Below are positions 37,543-47,590 of a DNA stretch of 64,000 bases, one piece after another. The notes beneath the pieces are model-generated. The model was not told the origin of the DNA and made no database searches. It worked only from the letters and a program-made list of their open reading frames with translations. The stretch's first letter is position 1. Each line of letters opens with the position of its first letter. Both the position numbers and the translations under genes were made by a program. Source of the stretch: Kluyveromyces lactis (Eukaryota; Ascomycota; Saccharomycetes; Saccharomycetales; Saccharomycetaceae); assembly GCF_000002515.2 (NCBI RefSeq), contig NC_006039.1, forward strand, positions 372,001-436,000. The letters are read 5' to 3'.

Positions 37543-40500
37543 TTATCTCTTAAATAGTTCTAGATCGGCTTTTAATATGAGGTATGGAATTATTCGGTAA
37601 ACAACCCAAACAGCAGCCAAAACCCCAAGATAAACGGATGTGTTGACATGAAGGCCATAATTATCTATGACATCTCTTCCGTTATTGAACAAACACGATC
37701 CGTCTGAATTTCTACCTCCATCATTACAGGTAAATTTCATCTGATCTGGAAAAGAATAATTGATCAATATCATACTTGTGTAATGGACGGGACTAACATA
37801 GTTCAAACCTTTCCAAAATTTAGGCATATTCAATGACAAAATGCCACTCATAATAGAGCTTATAGATAATATAATTGAAACAACGTTAACAACAAACCCT
37901 GGTCTATTGAAAAGAGTGTTGACTACTATCCCCCAAGCCTCGCCACACGTTGTTATTATGAATGAACAATACATTGAAATGAAAAGCATTTGAGCAGTTC
38001 GTGGTAGTCCGATTCCCATCACAGTTAAAACTGAAAATAGGATAGCGGATAAGACAGCCATTGGAAACTCCAAAGTCATGTAAGCACACAGGAATGGGCC
38101 AATGCCATATATGTTATCATGAAACTCCTGATAGAAATTATCCCTTTCCGCAGGATAAACTGCAAGGTTCAAAAGCATGCCACAAAAGTATAGAGATGTG
38201 TATTGTTGGGTTAGTCCTAACCGATTCATAACACCAGTGAAATTGTTCTTGAGTGGGGCAAAGTAGATGGTTAAAATAGCTGCCATTCCAGGAACTTGGG
38301 CTAACCTAGCGAAACAAGAATCAATGTTTCTTGTCATCACTTTAAATTGACGCGACAAGCATACTTTGTATGCTACCAGTACAGAAGCATGATGACGGAT
38401 ATGTTGGGCAAATAGGGATGTAAATTCAGAGTGGGTCATGGTGGGATTTACGTTCCTAACATCTTTGGAGCTTATCACTCTCCATTTTTCTATTAATGCA
38501 TTCACACGCTCTTTCGAAGAGACTTCGTTCTCATAATTCTGAATGTTCACAGATATTACGTCTAAAAGGTAGTCAGCAATATTGGTCAACTGAGGACATG
38601 TGAATCCTTCTTTATTGAAATACTCGATCATTGCAGATGGATAGCCGTTAAAAGCTACGCGGCCACCTTTGGCTAAAAGTAGAACATTACCAAAGTCTGC
38701 GAACACTTCCGCTCTTGGTTGATGGATAGTCAGGATGATGGTCTTGCCCTGTTGACAAAGTTTTTTGAGGAGTTCGATAATAGTTGAAGATGTAAAGCTA
38801 TCCAATCCCGATGTAGGCTCATCCAATAATAAAACTGAAGGGTCGGTAAGCAATTGGATTCCTATGGAAACGCGCCTTTTCTCCCCTCCACTTATCCCTT
38901 TTATGAGATCGTTACCCACTAAGGTATTTGCACAGTTTTTCAACCCAAGATCACTAATTAGTGTTCTTACTCTAGTCTCTATACGGCTCTCATTGTGATG
39001 TGATAGTCTCAATCGGGCAGCATATTTTAATGTTTCGTACACGGTCAAATTGGGAAGCAAATGGTTATCATCTTGTGAAACATAACAGCAGACGCTCTTG
39101 AACATAGACTTCATTACTGGTTGCTGATTGAAGATAATTCTACCAGATTCATTAAATTTAGTGAAGAAGTTTGAACAAACCCTGTCGGAAATTAAGTTCA
39201 ATAAAGAAGTTTTTCCTGATCCAGACGGCCCCATTATTGCATTGATTGCATTAGGTCTGAAGCTAGCATTTACGGAACATAATATGTCTTTATGTGAATG
39301 ACCAATTAATTTCTTTTTGCTTATTTCAAACAGTTGTATCTGTCGCACAGACAATGAGATATCTTGCAAATCAATGGATATTTCAGACCCTTCAGTAATG
39401 GATTCATTCGACAGCTTTTCCTCCACAATTACTGATTCATTTGATGTATCAACACTTATATCTTTTTCTTCGTTTGAATTTTTCTTCTTGGTTGAAACCT
39501 GCTTCGCTAGAGTAACGTCGACTGTTTTGAACTGGAAAAATAAGAGTCCCACTAAGTAAAATCCAATCGCCCAGCAAAATGTGATTATTATTGGAACACT
39601 TATCCAGTTTTTCGGTATGCCGAACGTATCAATATATTGATCCCCGGTGCAGACTTCAGAGCCATTGATTTGGTGGCAGCCAAAGTTACTGAAAGTATTC
39701 GACATGAGTGCAGAGAACGTGTACCAAAGATAAGCAATATATTTGGTCCATCTCACATATACTGGCATTTTTTCAGCGTTCACAAAAAAGCCACAAGCCA
39801 TAGATTGCAATGTGAAGGTTAAATTTCCGACAAGCCCCGCTTTAGAGAAATCTCTCGATATGGAAACAGCCATGTAAGCGACTGCAACAGAGGTCTGATG
39901 GCTTACGAGGGTGCATCCGAAATATGTGAAAAATCTGCCTGCATTGGCCTCCAAACCAAACATGAAATATGTAATAATGGCAAATAATAAAGGTATAAGA
40001 ATATCCTCTTGAACCAGATTCGACAGTCGCCTGGCCATGAGATAAGAAAATGCGGTGACGCAGCCCTCCGATCTTTCTCGGTCGTAAATTTTGATATCAA
40101 GTTCTGATAGCCTGTACGTTTCAAGTAACAAAAGTAAGTAGCCTTGAATTGATCCCACTATATATAATGCGCCGGCGATTGTTCTTAGCCCACTTTCTGA
40201 AGTTTGGTCTGGTTTATAGAAAATCCAACCGACTACAATTCCGACAATAACTGGCTCAAATTGTACTGCAAAGAGAGTCAGCCTATCTCTACTGGATAGT
40301 AAAAAATTTCTCTTGGTTAAAATGAATGTTTGTTGTAAGATGGACACAGATGGTGGAGAAGGATCGACGCTTATAACCGCTGTTTCCTTTGAGGTGTCAT
40401 ATTTGGTAGAACATCTCTCTTGCCATTCCGAAGCAAACATATTCCACCTTCCTTCAGAATCAAGCGTCGACTTTTCAGTTCTATTGTCTACGCTACAGAT

Positions 40501-41304
40501 ATCTATCAAGTAATCTGCAGGATTGCACCTTTCAGGGACGGTGTATCCCATGGATGAGAAGTATTCCACCATACCGACCACCGCACCGCAATACATCGGG
40601 AATCCCTTTGATAATAGGCACACTTGATCTAACGCGAAAAGTATATCTGACCGAGGCTGATGAATGCTCATAATAATAGTTCTTCCGCCATGTTCACAAA
40701 GTTTCTTTAACGTTTTTATCAACAAAAACGCAGAGTACGCATCAAGCCCAGTTGTTGGTTCATCCAGGAATAAGACAGACGGATTTGCAATCATCTGTAC
40801 TGCTATACTTAGTCTTCTCTTTTCACCTCCTGAGAGTCCTTTGTTTATTGAATCACCTACGAACGTCTCTGAGCAATCCCTCAACCCCAACTCCGCAATC
40901 AACTCTTCTACTAATGAATATCTTTCTTGTTTCGGCAGATGTAATTTAAGATCAGCAGCAATACGAAGTGTTTCTCTGCATGTCAACCTCGCAGCTAATG
41001 CGTCATGCTGTGTCAAGTACGCTGTGGTTACCTTCTCGTCAGCTTTAGATCCCTCTTTTGCAGCATCTCGACTGTATTGGATTTCCCCATCATAGTTTAT
41101 ACTCGAATTTGTTTTGCCTGCTAGAACATTAAGCATGGTAGTCTTACCTGAACCTGATCCACCAATAATTGCCATTAGCTGACCATTTGGAAGAGAAAAC
41201 GACACATTATTGACGATTGTTGCATCCTTGGCATGTATATTCAACTCAATTACGTTTAAAGAAACTCTTGTGAGAGAAACGAACGAGAGTTCATTCTCTA
41301 ACAT
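37543..41304 (-). CDS. YOL075C: Full-length ABCG transporter (YOL075C ortholog)
   Basis: ABC transporter of the ABCG (White/Scarlet) type with two half-transporters fused, 1253 residues. First half: Walker A GGSGSGKTT (48-56), signature LSGGEKRRLS, Walker B SVLFLDEPTTGLD, then a six-span membrane block (about 340-590). Second half: Walker A GPSGSGKTS (about 689-697), ISGGEKRRVSIG, LLLDEPTSGLDS, and a second membrane block (about 1000-1250). ATP-binding domains precede the membrane parts, the reverse of most eukaryotic ABC classes. S. cerevisiae YOL075C (1294 residues) has a proposed vacuolar location and unknown substrate. It is convergent with the CxxC gene (94 bp) and divergent from PAC10. 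Confidence 0.94.
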   Translation of the reverse strand: MLENELSFVSLTRVSLNVIELNIHAKDATIVNNVSFSLPNGQLMAIIGGSGSGKTTMLNVLAGKTNSSINYDGEIQYSRDAAKEGSKADEKVTTAYLTQHDALAARLTCRETLRIAADLKLHLPKQERYSLVEELIAELGLRDCSETFVGDSINKGLSGGEKRRLSIAVQMIANPSVLFLDEPTTGLDAYSAFLLIKTLKKLCEHGGRTIIMSIHQPRSDILFALDQVCLLSKGFPMYCGAVVGMVEYFSSMGYTVPERCNPADYLIDICSVDNRTEKSTLDSEGRWNMFASEWQERCSTKYDTSKETAVISVDPSPPSVSILQQTFILTKRNFLLSSRDRLTLFAVQFEPVIVGIVVGWIFYKPDQTSESGLRTIAGALYIVGSIQGYLLLLLETYRLSELDIKIYDRERSEGCVTAFSYLMARRLSNLVQEDILIPLLFAIITYFMFGLEANAGRFFTYFGCTLVSHQTSVAVAYMAVSISRDFSKAGLVGNLTFTLQSMACGFFVNAEKMPVYVRWTKYIAYLWYTFSALMSNTFSNFGCHQINGSEVCTGDQYIDTFGIPKNWISVPIIITFCWAIGFYLVGLLFFQFKTVDVTLAKQVSTKKKNSNEEKDISVDTSNESVIVEEKLSNESITEGSEISIDLQDISLSVRQIQLFEISKKKLIGHSHKDILCSVNASFRPNAINAIMGPSGSGKTSLLNLISDRVCSNFFTKFNESGRIIFNQQPVMKSMFKSVCCYVSQDDNHLLPNLTVYETLKYAARLRLSHHNESRIETRVRTLISDLGLKNCANTLVGNDLIKGISGGEKRRVSIGIQLLTDPSVLLLDEPTSGLDSFTSSTIIELLKKLCQQGKTIILTIHQPRAEVFADFGNVLLLAKGGRVAFNGYPSAMIEYFNKEGFTCPQLTNIADYLLDVISVNIQNYENEVSSKERVNALIEKWRVISSKDVRNVNPTMTHSEFTSLFAQHIRHHASVLVAYKVCLSRQFKVMTRNIDSCFARLAQVPGMAAILTIYFAPLKNNFTGVMNRLGLTQQYTSLYFCGMLLNLAVYPAERDNFYQEFHDNIYGIGPFLCAYMTLEFPMAVLSAILFSVLTVMGIGLPRTAQMLFISMYCSFIITTCGEAWGIVVNTLFNRPGFVVNVVSIILSISSIMSGILSLNMPKFWKGLNYVSPVHYTSMILINYSFPDQMKFTCNDGGRNSDGSCLFNNGRDVIDNYGLHVNTSVYLGVLAAVWVVYRIIPYLILKADLELFKR

Positions 41305-41586
41305 TTACTGACTTGATTTTAACTAAGGAACCAGGAATTCTAATATGTCCGAGCACTTGATGAAGTTTCCGAACTAATGATTTCGTTTTTCCGATAATGC
41401 CAACTTTTCCTTTACTTGTTAACTTTTCATTCTTCTGCATGTAAACAATGTTAATCTTCCATAGTTTTGCAAATTAAAACAAACTTTGAATGAAACAAAG
41501 AATTGTTGAAGTATTGAGGGGAAAGAGCTGCTTGGTATGTGCTTGGACCGCGTGGAGACGTCAAAACAAAACTACAAAGTAACATA

Positions 41587-42180
41587 ATGGATACGCTATT
41601 CAATTCTGCAAAGACAAATCCTAGAGGGATTCCTGAGGCTCCATTCGTGGAAAAGGTGGAGCAGTATGTGAAGAGTCCTGAGGATTTCGATATGTGCTTC
41701 AGCAAGTTCCAAGAACATCTATCCAAATATAAGTACATGCAAGAGTCTAAACTAGCAAACATAAAACAGCTTAAAAGCAAGATTCCAGATATTGAAAATA
41801 CTCTCAATATGTGTGCGCTTTTGAAGCAAAAGAGAGAGACAGAGGTTGACGAAGACGATGAGGAGGAAGATGACAGCTTGCTGATCAACTATCAGCTAAA
41901 TGAAACGCTTTTTAGTAAGGCGTCAGTCAATCCGAAGGATCCTGAATTAAAGGTCGGGTTATGGTTAGGTGCCGATGTGATGCTCGAGTATCCTCTAGAT
42001 GAGGCAATTGAGCTTTTAGCTCAAAAGCTAGCAGATGCCAAGCAAAATCTGGACATATCTCAGCAAGATGTGGAGTTCCTAAGAGAGAATATCACGACTA
42101 TGGAGGTCAATTGTGCTAGATTATACAATTGGGATGTTCAAAGGAGGCAGCAGATGAAAAAGGAAGGCTCTTCTGGTTGA
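41587..42180 (+). CDS. PAC10: Prefoldin subunit 3 (Pac10/Gim2)
   Basis: Alpha-type prefoldin subunit; the hexameric GimC complex delivers nascent tubulin and actin to the CCT chaperonin. N-terminal MDTLFNSAKTNPRGIPEAPF matches Pac10 closely, followed by an outer coiled-coil helix (QEHLSKYKYMQESKLANIKQLK), an acidic loop (about residues 95-105), the beta-hairpin strands (LWLGADVMLEYPLDEA), and a second coiled coil to the C-terminus. An in-frame ATG sixteen codons upstream exists, but the family N-terminus begins at 41587. 197 residues against 199. With PEX8 it preserves an S. cerevisiae chromosome VII pairing, here separated by the inserted DSC2. Confidence 0.95.
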   Translation: MDTLFNSAKTNPRGIPEAPFVEKVEQYVKSPEDFDMCFSKFQEHLSKYKYMQESKLANIKQLKSKIPDIENTLNMCALLKQKRETEVDEDDEEEDDSLLINYQLNETLFSKASVNPKDPELKVGLWLGADVMLEYPLDEAIELLAQKLADAKQNLDISQQDVEFLRENITTMEVNCARLYNWDVQRRQQMKKEGSSG

Positions 42181-42274
42181 ACTGTTTCTTTAAATCCTAT
42201 TTATGTATATACACCATGTAATTGAATCAACGCATTGATAGATTTAAATATTATCATTATCTACAAAAAGTGTT

Positions 42275-43111
42275 TCACCTTCTAAAAGTATCCAAGAACT
42301 GGACCCCTAAAGTGCGCTGAGGTTCATCTTGAGGTTCTTCGGCCTCTTCCTCATTTAGATCTTCCGATGTCATATCGTTTGTCATAACTGCGCTTGGTCT
42401 GTTTAATGTGCTAGAACTTCTGTTCCAGCTGTCTTTGAAAGGCGCCAATTGGAAGGAGTCAGTACCTGGTAGTAGCCCATTATCCATCAAGATAGCACAA
42501 ATCCAACTTATTAGTCCGATTACCAACCCTGTTGCGCCTTGATTTACCATGGCAAGGAATAACAGGCCATGGATGAAAAATTGATCTGTCAGCTTCCAAA
42601 CGATCGTGTTAGAATGAAGAAGAAAAGGTTGGTTGATTATTATATTGAATTCGTATAACCTTGGTGTATACTGTTTGTAGAAATGAGTCAAACACAATAT
42701 TACTGGTAGTGGGCCATTTGTGTATTGATCCCACCAAATTCCAGGCAAAAGCTTGTTAAGTAGATTCGAAATCAAAAATATTACCACTGTTGTATAAGCC
42801 CATGATAATATCACGATATTAAGGTACTTCCTTGATCCAAATAGCCTCTCTAACGATCTAAACTGATACCAAATCAAGGTCATTATGGCAACATCGCTTT
42901 CATTTAAACTCCCTAACTGAAACGTAAAATACCTCCAATATTGTCCATATTCAACGATAAATGGGTCATATTGTAAAAGGAACAGATACTTCATATTGAA
43001 TAATGATGCTGTTAGGGCAACCCCTACACAACAAATCATCAGTATCTTTGTTATTGGGAATTGAACCAATCCAGTTGGTATTTCCACACCTACACTATTT
43101 GTTGACGGCAT
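42275..43111 (-). CDS. DSC2: Dsc2, rhomboid-like subunit of the Dsc ubiquitin ligase
   Basis: Multi-span rhomboid-like pseudoprotease of the Golgi/endosomal Dsc E3 ligase complex, which degrades orphan membrane proteins. Several hydrophobic segments are visible (about 15-38, 65-85, 97-118, 130-145, 180-215). The YWRYFTFQLGSLNESDVAIMTLIW stretch corresponds to the derlin/rhomboid core; the catalytic serine-histidine pair is not evident, as expected for a pseudoprotease. The C-terminal tail (about 225-278) is soluble and acidic. 278 residues against 322 for YOL073C. Its order and strand relative to YOL075C agree with chromosome XV. Identification rests on synteny as much as on sequence. Confidence 0.8.
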   Translation of the reverse strand: MPSTNSVGVEIPTGLVQFPITKILMICCVGVALTASLFNMKYLFLLQYDPFIVEYGQYWRYFTFQLGSLNESDVAIMTLIWYQFRSLERLFGSRKYLNIVILSWAYTTVVIFLISNLLNKLLPGIWWDQYTNGPLPVILCLTHFYKQYTPRLYEFNIIINQPFLLHSNTIVWKLTDQFFIHGLLFLAMVNQGATGLVIGLISWICAILMDNGLLPGTDSFQLAPFKDSWNRSSSTLNRPSAVMTNDMTSEDLNEEEAEEPQDEPQRTLGVQFLDTFRR

Positions 43112-43461
43112 TTTGGTTAAAATTTCTAGCAGCGTTCTGCCAAGTGATCTTTCCCTCGAAATGTATTGTTCGAGAATTAGTTCGGGGAGACTATTGTTTC
43201 ATTCGATACCAGAATATCTGCGCTTCAAGCTCGTCTCTATTCTTTACCTGTAAGATTATAATTATTTAAGGTAAAAAGTTTAAGTCTTTCATTTTGATAT
43301 TGAAATATTACGATTGAACAGTGAAACTATATGCATTCATATCAAGAAGAATACCTAGATACCATTACGAGCAAATAGGGAAGGCAATTGCCATAAACTT
43401 CAGGTACGCTAGAGAAATAAGTCGTGTGAGTACTTTGCCTGCTATCCTTCTGAACAGTTCG
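43112..43461. other. Divergent DSC2/PEX8 spacer
   Basis: About 350 bp. The frame of PEX8 is open back to 43318 without an ATG, so part of this region could be read as coding by an ORF finder, but the family start is at 43462. I see no clear oleate-response element here. Confidence 0.4.
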
Positions 43462-45156
43462 ATGATAGAAACGGAGTCTATTAACCACTTGATAACTGCG
43501 TTAAACGGTTCATCGGTGATTTCCTCGACCGTTGGTGAGTCGCAAGTTCTTAACAATATTGTCTACTACTTGCCACGTATCCGAGATTATCAACTCTTGG
43601 CTCAGCTAATACATGCCTCGTTCCACTGGAAGCCACAGAAGCTTACCATCTGGCAAGTATTTGAAGCATCGTCTGCCGTTATGAAATGGAAGTTAGAGAT
43701 CTCGGAACCGCGTTTGAGCATCCATAAATTCGTTTCGCTTTGGAAACAGGAACTCGAATCATGTTCTGCACTCAACATTTTCCAGCTTGCAACTTTAGCT
43801 GGTCTTATCAGTTGCAGGCAGCAGCTTGAGGTTTTGCAGGAGCAATTGTTTATTGATGATTCAGGAACAGCAAGTGAGGAGTTGAAAGATATTAAATTTC
43901 GTCATTTCATGCCGTATTGGAATCAGTATATGAATATATCCAAAGGTGACCATCGGTTGATTGACGATTTATGTATACTTTATTCCATGGTTCATATGCA
44001 GTCCGATTATGTTGCGTCAAATGAGCTGTTATTCCAAAGTCTTTTCAACATTCTAATGACATACATTAATAACGGCGATACAGAGTACCATGGACCAAAT
44101 GCGTTCGCTTACAAACATTTGAACTTGATTTGTCAAACTTGTGAACATAGCATATCTAACACACACAATCGAAGGCTGCTCAGGAGTAAATTGGAGGAAT
44201 TATGCAGAATCATGGGTGCTTTATCTGACAAAGAAACACTGACTGGTAGGAAAAAATACACAGATAAATACTACATCAACATTCTCTTTATTGTGGTTAT
44301 TCTACTATCTGGGTATAAACCTTCAGCAGAAGTCGTGCATGAGATTACGATGACGTTATTCTATACAAGTTTTATTTTACAAGACTTTGGACTAGATGGA
44401 TTTACCAAATATCAGGAGCTCATATATTCCGTATGTGGCAGGATTTGTCAGGACTTCGATATCTTCGATCAGATACTAAAAGAAATGATTTCTAAAATGC
44501 AATTTAATATGGATAATAAGATTTATCACTCCAAGCTGATGTTCATCTTGGAGTATTTGCAACTCAATTTGGCAGAATTGAAGATACCTGACGCATGCTA
44601 TCTTGAAGAAAGAATTGAACCTCTTGTTCGACCATACCTCGATTCTTCCGATGTTAAACTTCGGGAAAGCGCACATCTTGTATGGCTTGAAGTGTTTAAT
44701 AATGAAACCTGGAAAGCAGATGTCACAAACTTTAAACTCAAAAGATTGAGGCTATACTTACATGATTGTTTCAGACAATGCAGTGCATCTTTAATGACAG
44801 AAAAACAATTAATTGTAATTTGGAAAAGCATACTTCCAACTATAAGATATCTTTCTAATTATGACAATGACTTAATCCGGGATCTAATTCATTCGACCTA
44901 TATTAGAATAATCAACACTGAAAATTTACAAATGAAATCCACTAGCATACAATGTCTCATAGAACAATTCCACAATGTGCCTGATGAATACTTATGGGAT
45001 TGGTTAGATGCATGTAACGAATTAGCCCGAACTCTTCCGCCTCTAATGAAAGAACATATCATTACTAAATTATGGGAGTATATATCACATTCTCACAATG
45101 AACTAGCAATTAGATGGTGGTATGATAGGATAGTTCCAAATTTATCAAGAATTTGA
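43462..45156 (+). CDS. PEX8: Peroxin Pex8
   Basis: Lumenal peroxisomal membrane-associated peroxin that links docking and RING complexes of the matrix-protein importer and helps unload the PTS1 receptor. All-helical, repeat-like protein of 564 residues (589 in S. cerevisiae). Recognisable family segments: SINHLITALNGSS, NNIVYYLPRI, WKLEISEPRLSIHKF, LLRSKLEELCRIMG, and DLIRDLIHSTYIRIIN near the C-terminus. It ends in SRI, a permitted PTS1 variant, where S. cerevisiae Pex8 ends SKL. The open frame runs upstream to a GTG, but the first ATG (43462) aligns with the Pex8 start. It follows DSC2 divergently and converges on DBP9 with a 60-bp spacer. Confidence 0.9.
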   Translation: MIETESINHLITALNGSSVISSTVGESQVLNNIVYYLPRIRDYQLLAQLIHASFHWKPQKLTIWQVFEASSAVMKWKLEISEPRLSIHKFVSLWKQELESCSALNIFQLATLAGLISCRQQLEVLQEQLFIDDSGTASEELKDIKFRHFMPYWNQYMNISKGDHRLIDDLCILYSMVHMQSDYVASNELLFQSLFNILMTYINNGDTEYHGPNAFAYKHLNLICQTCEHSISNTHNRRLLRSKLEELCRIMGALSDKETLTGRKKYTDKYYINILFIVVILLSGYKPSAEVVHEITMTLFYTSFILQDFGLDGFTKYQELIYSVCGRICQDFDIFDQILKEMISKMQFNMDNKIYHSKLMFILEYLQLNLAELKIPDACYLEERIEPLVRPYLDSSDVKLRESAHLVWLEVFNNETWKADVTNFKLKRLRLYLHDCFRQCSASLMTEKQLIVIWKSILPTIRYLSNYDNDLIRDLIHSTYIRIINTENLQMKSTSIQCLIEQFHNVPDEYLWDWLDACNELARTLPPLMKEHIITKLWEYISHSHNELAIRWWYDRIVPNLSRI

Positions 45157-45216
45157 TCTATACTTATATATTCCTAGTGCTAATGTTAAATAGGCTGGTC
45201 GTAATTAATTGAATAT

Positions 45217-47001
45217 CTATTTGAAGCTTTTCAAAGGATCAGATTTACCCTTTCTTTGGACATTCCCCTTCTTCTTAACCACTCTTCCGTTCTTTCTATG
45301 CGAATTTTTGTGGAATGGAACGAAACCGATCTTCTTATTATCTTTCCTAGCAGTTTCTGGTAAAAGATAGTCCGGAACTCTTTTTAAATGCTGTTGTACA
45401 CGAGCAGGATGTAACTCCTTGTCATGTCTCAAACTCTCTAAGTCATGAGGATTCTCTTCAAAATGTCTCTTTAGTTTCTCACTTGCCAAAAGTTCCTGTT
45501 TTAACTCCTTTATCCTTGCCTCTCTAATAGCAACCTGAGTTACTGCACGGAAACCGTCTTCCATTCTATAACGGAAACCTTCGACCTGTTTGATATCAAA
45601 GTTGTAAGGCTGTAGTTCAAAGCCTAATTTAGCCTGTTGTTTTATAATTCTGCCTAGTATCTTTTCATCCTTCTTAGCACTCTTGATCATAGATGGTTTA
45701 TGCTTCCCGAATTCCTTCAAAGGAACAACAAAAGAAATAGAAATTCCTGACTTCCCTGCACGAGCTGTTCTACCAATTCTATGTACATACGATTTTGCAG
45801 TGGTTGGTAGATCAAAGTTTAATACACAGGCAACATTTTTGAAGTCCACACCGCGAGATACACCATATTCTTTGTCTTTCTCCACGTTTAGCTTTGGCTT
45901 CTTTTGTTTCTTTGCATTGTCTTTCGTAGTAACAGTGGAATCATCGACAACCTCAACTAAACCATCCTCAGTTTTTTCTGATTCTAAGTCTTCGTCTTCT
46001 TCTTTGATATATTCAGTATCGTCTGTAGCTATTAACAGTTGATAAACGTTCTTGTTGAATTCTTCTACGATATGCTGTCTTGAATTTGCTGGCAGTTCAC
46101 TGTTCAAAATGCAAGATTTAATACCAAACTGTTCTAAAACTAGCTTTAGTCTGTATCCTCTATCGATATTGTTAACGAAGATTAATGTCTTACCCTTAAT
46201 TAGTCCCAGTTTGAAAATCACATAACACAATAGGAACTTATCAAATTCTCCAACCTTCACATAATATTGAATAAGCTTTGTTTGATCTTTGTTGACTTCG
46301 TCGTCATTAAGTTTCAAAATCGCTGGTGAACGGCAGAATTGCTGCTTCAAGTGTTGGATATCGTCATTTAGAGTGGCACTCATCAAGAAAGTTTGTAAAC
46401 TCTTTCTCAATGGTAAGCGTTCTGAAATCTTCGTAAGGTCCTCTTGGTATCCGAAAGTTAACACCAAATCAACTTCATCGATAACCAAGAACTTCAACCT
46501 GTCAATATTAACATCTTGCGCATCTAGTAAATCTACTAACTTGGCCGGCGTAGCTATCAATATTTCTGGATTTTCGGTAAGTAAAGATTTCAATAAGTTT
46601 CCCGATACATTACCCGATGAAAGATTTAAGCATTTAATTTCTTGAGAACAGAAAACAATGAGCTTTTCAACAACTTCTAAAACTTGCTGAGCCAATTCTC
46701 TAGTTGGGACCAATATTACCCCTAGAGTGGCACCTTCATCATTCTGATCTGCCTTCTTATGATCTAAAATTGTTTGAATCACTGGTATCAAATATGCTAA
46801 AGTTTTACCAGAGCCGGTACTAGCTTTCGCTATGATATCCCTTTTCTCTTGAAGAGCTAATGGTATCGCACTGGATTGGATCAAAGTAGGGTGTTTGAAG
46901 CCGATACTGCGGATGGCTTGTGATAAACGTGAATCCAAGTGGAACGAATCGAAAGAAGAAGAATCATCAATGTATCCCTGGGAAGCGCTTGTTTGAGCCA
47001 T
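45217..47001 (-). CDS. DBP9: DEAD-box RNA helicase Dbp9
   Basis: Nucleolar ATP-dependent RNA helicase needed for 60S subunit (27S pre-rRNA) maturation. Helicase motifs in order: Q motif GFKHPTLIQ, motif I ASTGSGKT (about 59-66), Ia [15 protein letters not shown] (about 175-178, a variant of DEAD), III SAT, then a charged insertion (about 335-375, [15 protein letters not shown]) within the C-terminal lobe, and [13 protein letters not shown]. The basic lysine-rich C-terminus is typical of nucleolar helicases. 594 residues, equal to the S. cerevisiae length as I recall it. Promoter elements shared with NOP1 fit its class. DBP9 and YSH1 are adjacent in S. cerevisiae too. Confidence 0.95.
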   Translation of the reverse strand: MAQTSASQGYIDDSSSFDSFHLDSRLSQAIRSIGFKHPTLIQSSAIPLALQEKRDIIAKASTGSGKTLAYLIPVIQTILDHKKADQNDEGATLGVILVPTRELAQQVLEVVEKLIVFCSQEIKCLNLSSGNVSGNLLKSLLTENPEILIATPAKLVDLLDAQDVNIDRLKFLVIDEVDLVLTFGYQEDLTKISERLPLRKSLQTFLMSATLNDDIQHLKQQFCRSPAILKLNDDEVNKDQTKLIQYYVKVGEFDKFLLCYVIFKLGLIKGKTLIFVNNIDRGYRLKLVLEQFGIKSCILNSELPANSRQHIVEEFNKNVYQLLIATDDTEYIKEEDEDLESEKTEDGLVEVVDDSTVTTKDNAKKQKKPKLNVEKDKEYGVSRGVDFKNVACVLNFDLPTTAKSYVHRIGRTARAGKSGISISFVVPLKEFGKHKPSMIKSAKKDEKILGRIIKQQAKLGFELQPYNFDIKQVEGFRYRMEDGFRAVTQVAIREARIKELKQELLASEKLKRHFEENPHDLESLRHDKELHPARVQQHLKRVPDYLLPETARKDNKKIGFVPFHKNSHRKNGRVVKKKGNVQRKGKSDPLKSFK

Positions 47002-47590
47002 ATTGAAGCGTTTTTCTGGACTCTAGCTCTCGTCGAACACTTTAACTATAACCTCGGTTGTAAGTTTCGATCAAAAGGTTAATGCTGCTGATAGTTGAGA
47101 CCCATTTAGCCTGTTTTACAGCTCTTGTACGTTCAGACTCTGGATGAGATGAGATGAGCTTCCCAAAAATTTTCTTGAGGTGCAAAAAGAAACTACACAG
47201 GCAAAAGGATTTATGAGTCACGTGATTGAGTTATCTTGTCTCTTCTGGATTGGCAATGTGAATGAAATACCTCACTGTAGCTCTGATTTTGCCATGGTAT
47301 TGGTAGATTGATTTAAAATTTACTGTTATAATGAGAATATATATATATATATCGCGTTTAGTAGTTTAGTAAATGGTTTTTTGTCCTCTTGGTGTCTTTT
47401 GTAACTTGTCGAAAACGATATGTTCATTCAGTTAATTGAAACTTGAATGCATCTTTAAAGTTTTAATAGATTATTTAGTACAGAGGAACACCTTGGCAAG
47501 ATGGCAGTATAGGGTTGAAAAGTATATAGTTAATGCAAAAAGATGATTAATGACTAGCTCATATATAATCATATCTATATATGAGACAGA
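47002..47590. other. DBP9 promoter / YSH1 3' region
   Basis: About 590 bp without a gene. It holds the PAC/RRPE-like pair, a TCACGTGA octamer at 47218-47225, and an (AT)8 microsatellite at 47337-47352. Confidence 0.5.
47143..47174 (-). promoter_or_regulatory. PAC-like tandem and RRPE-like element upstream of DBP9
   Basis: GATGAGATGAGATGAGCT at 47143-47160 is a threefold GATGA repeat ending in the PAC core, followed by AAAAATTTTC at 47165-47174. They lie 142-173 bp before the DBP9 ATG, the usual place for such elements. Confidence 0.65.
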
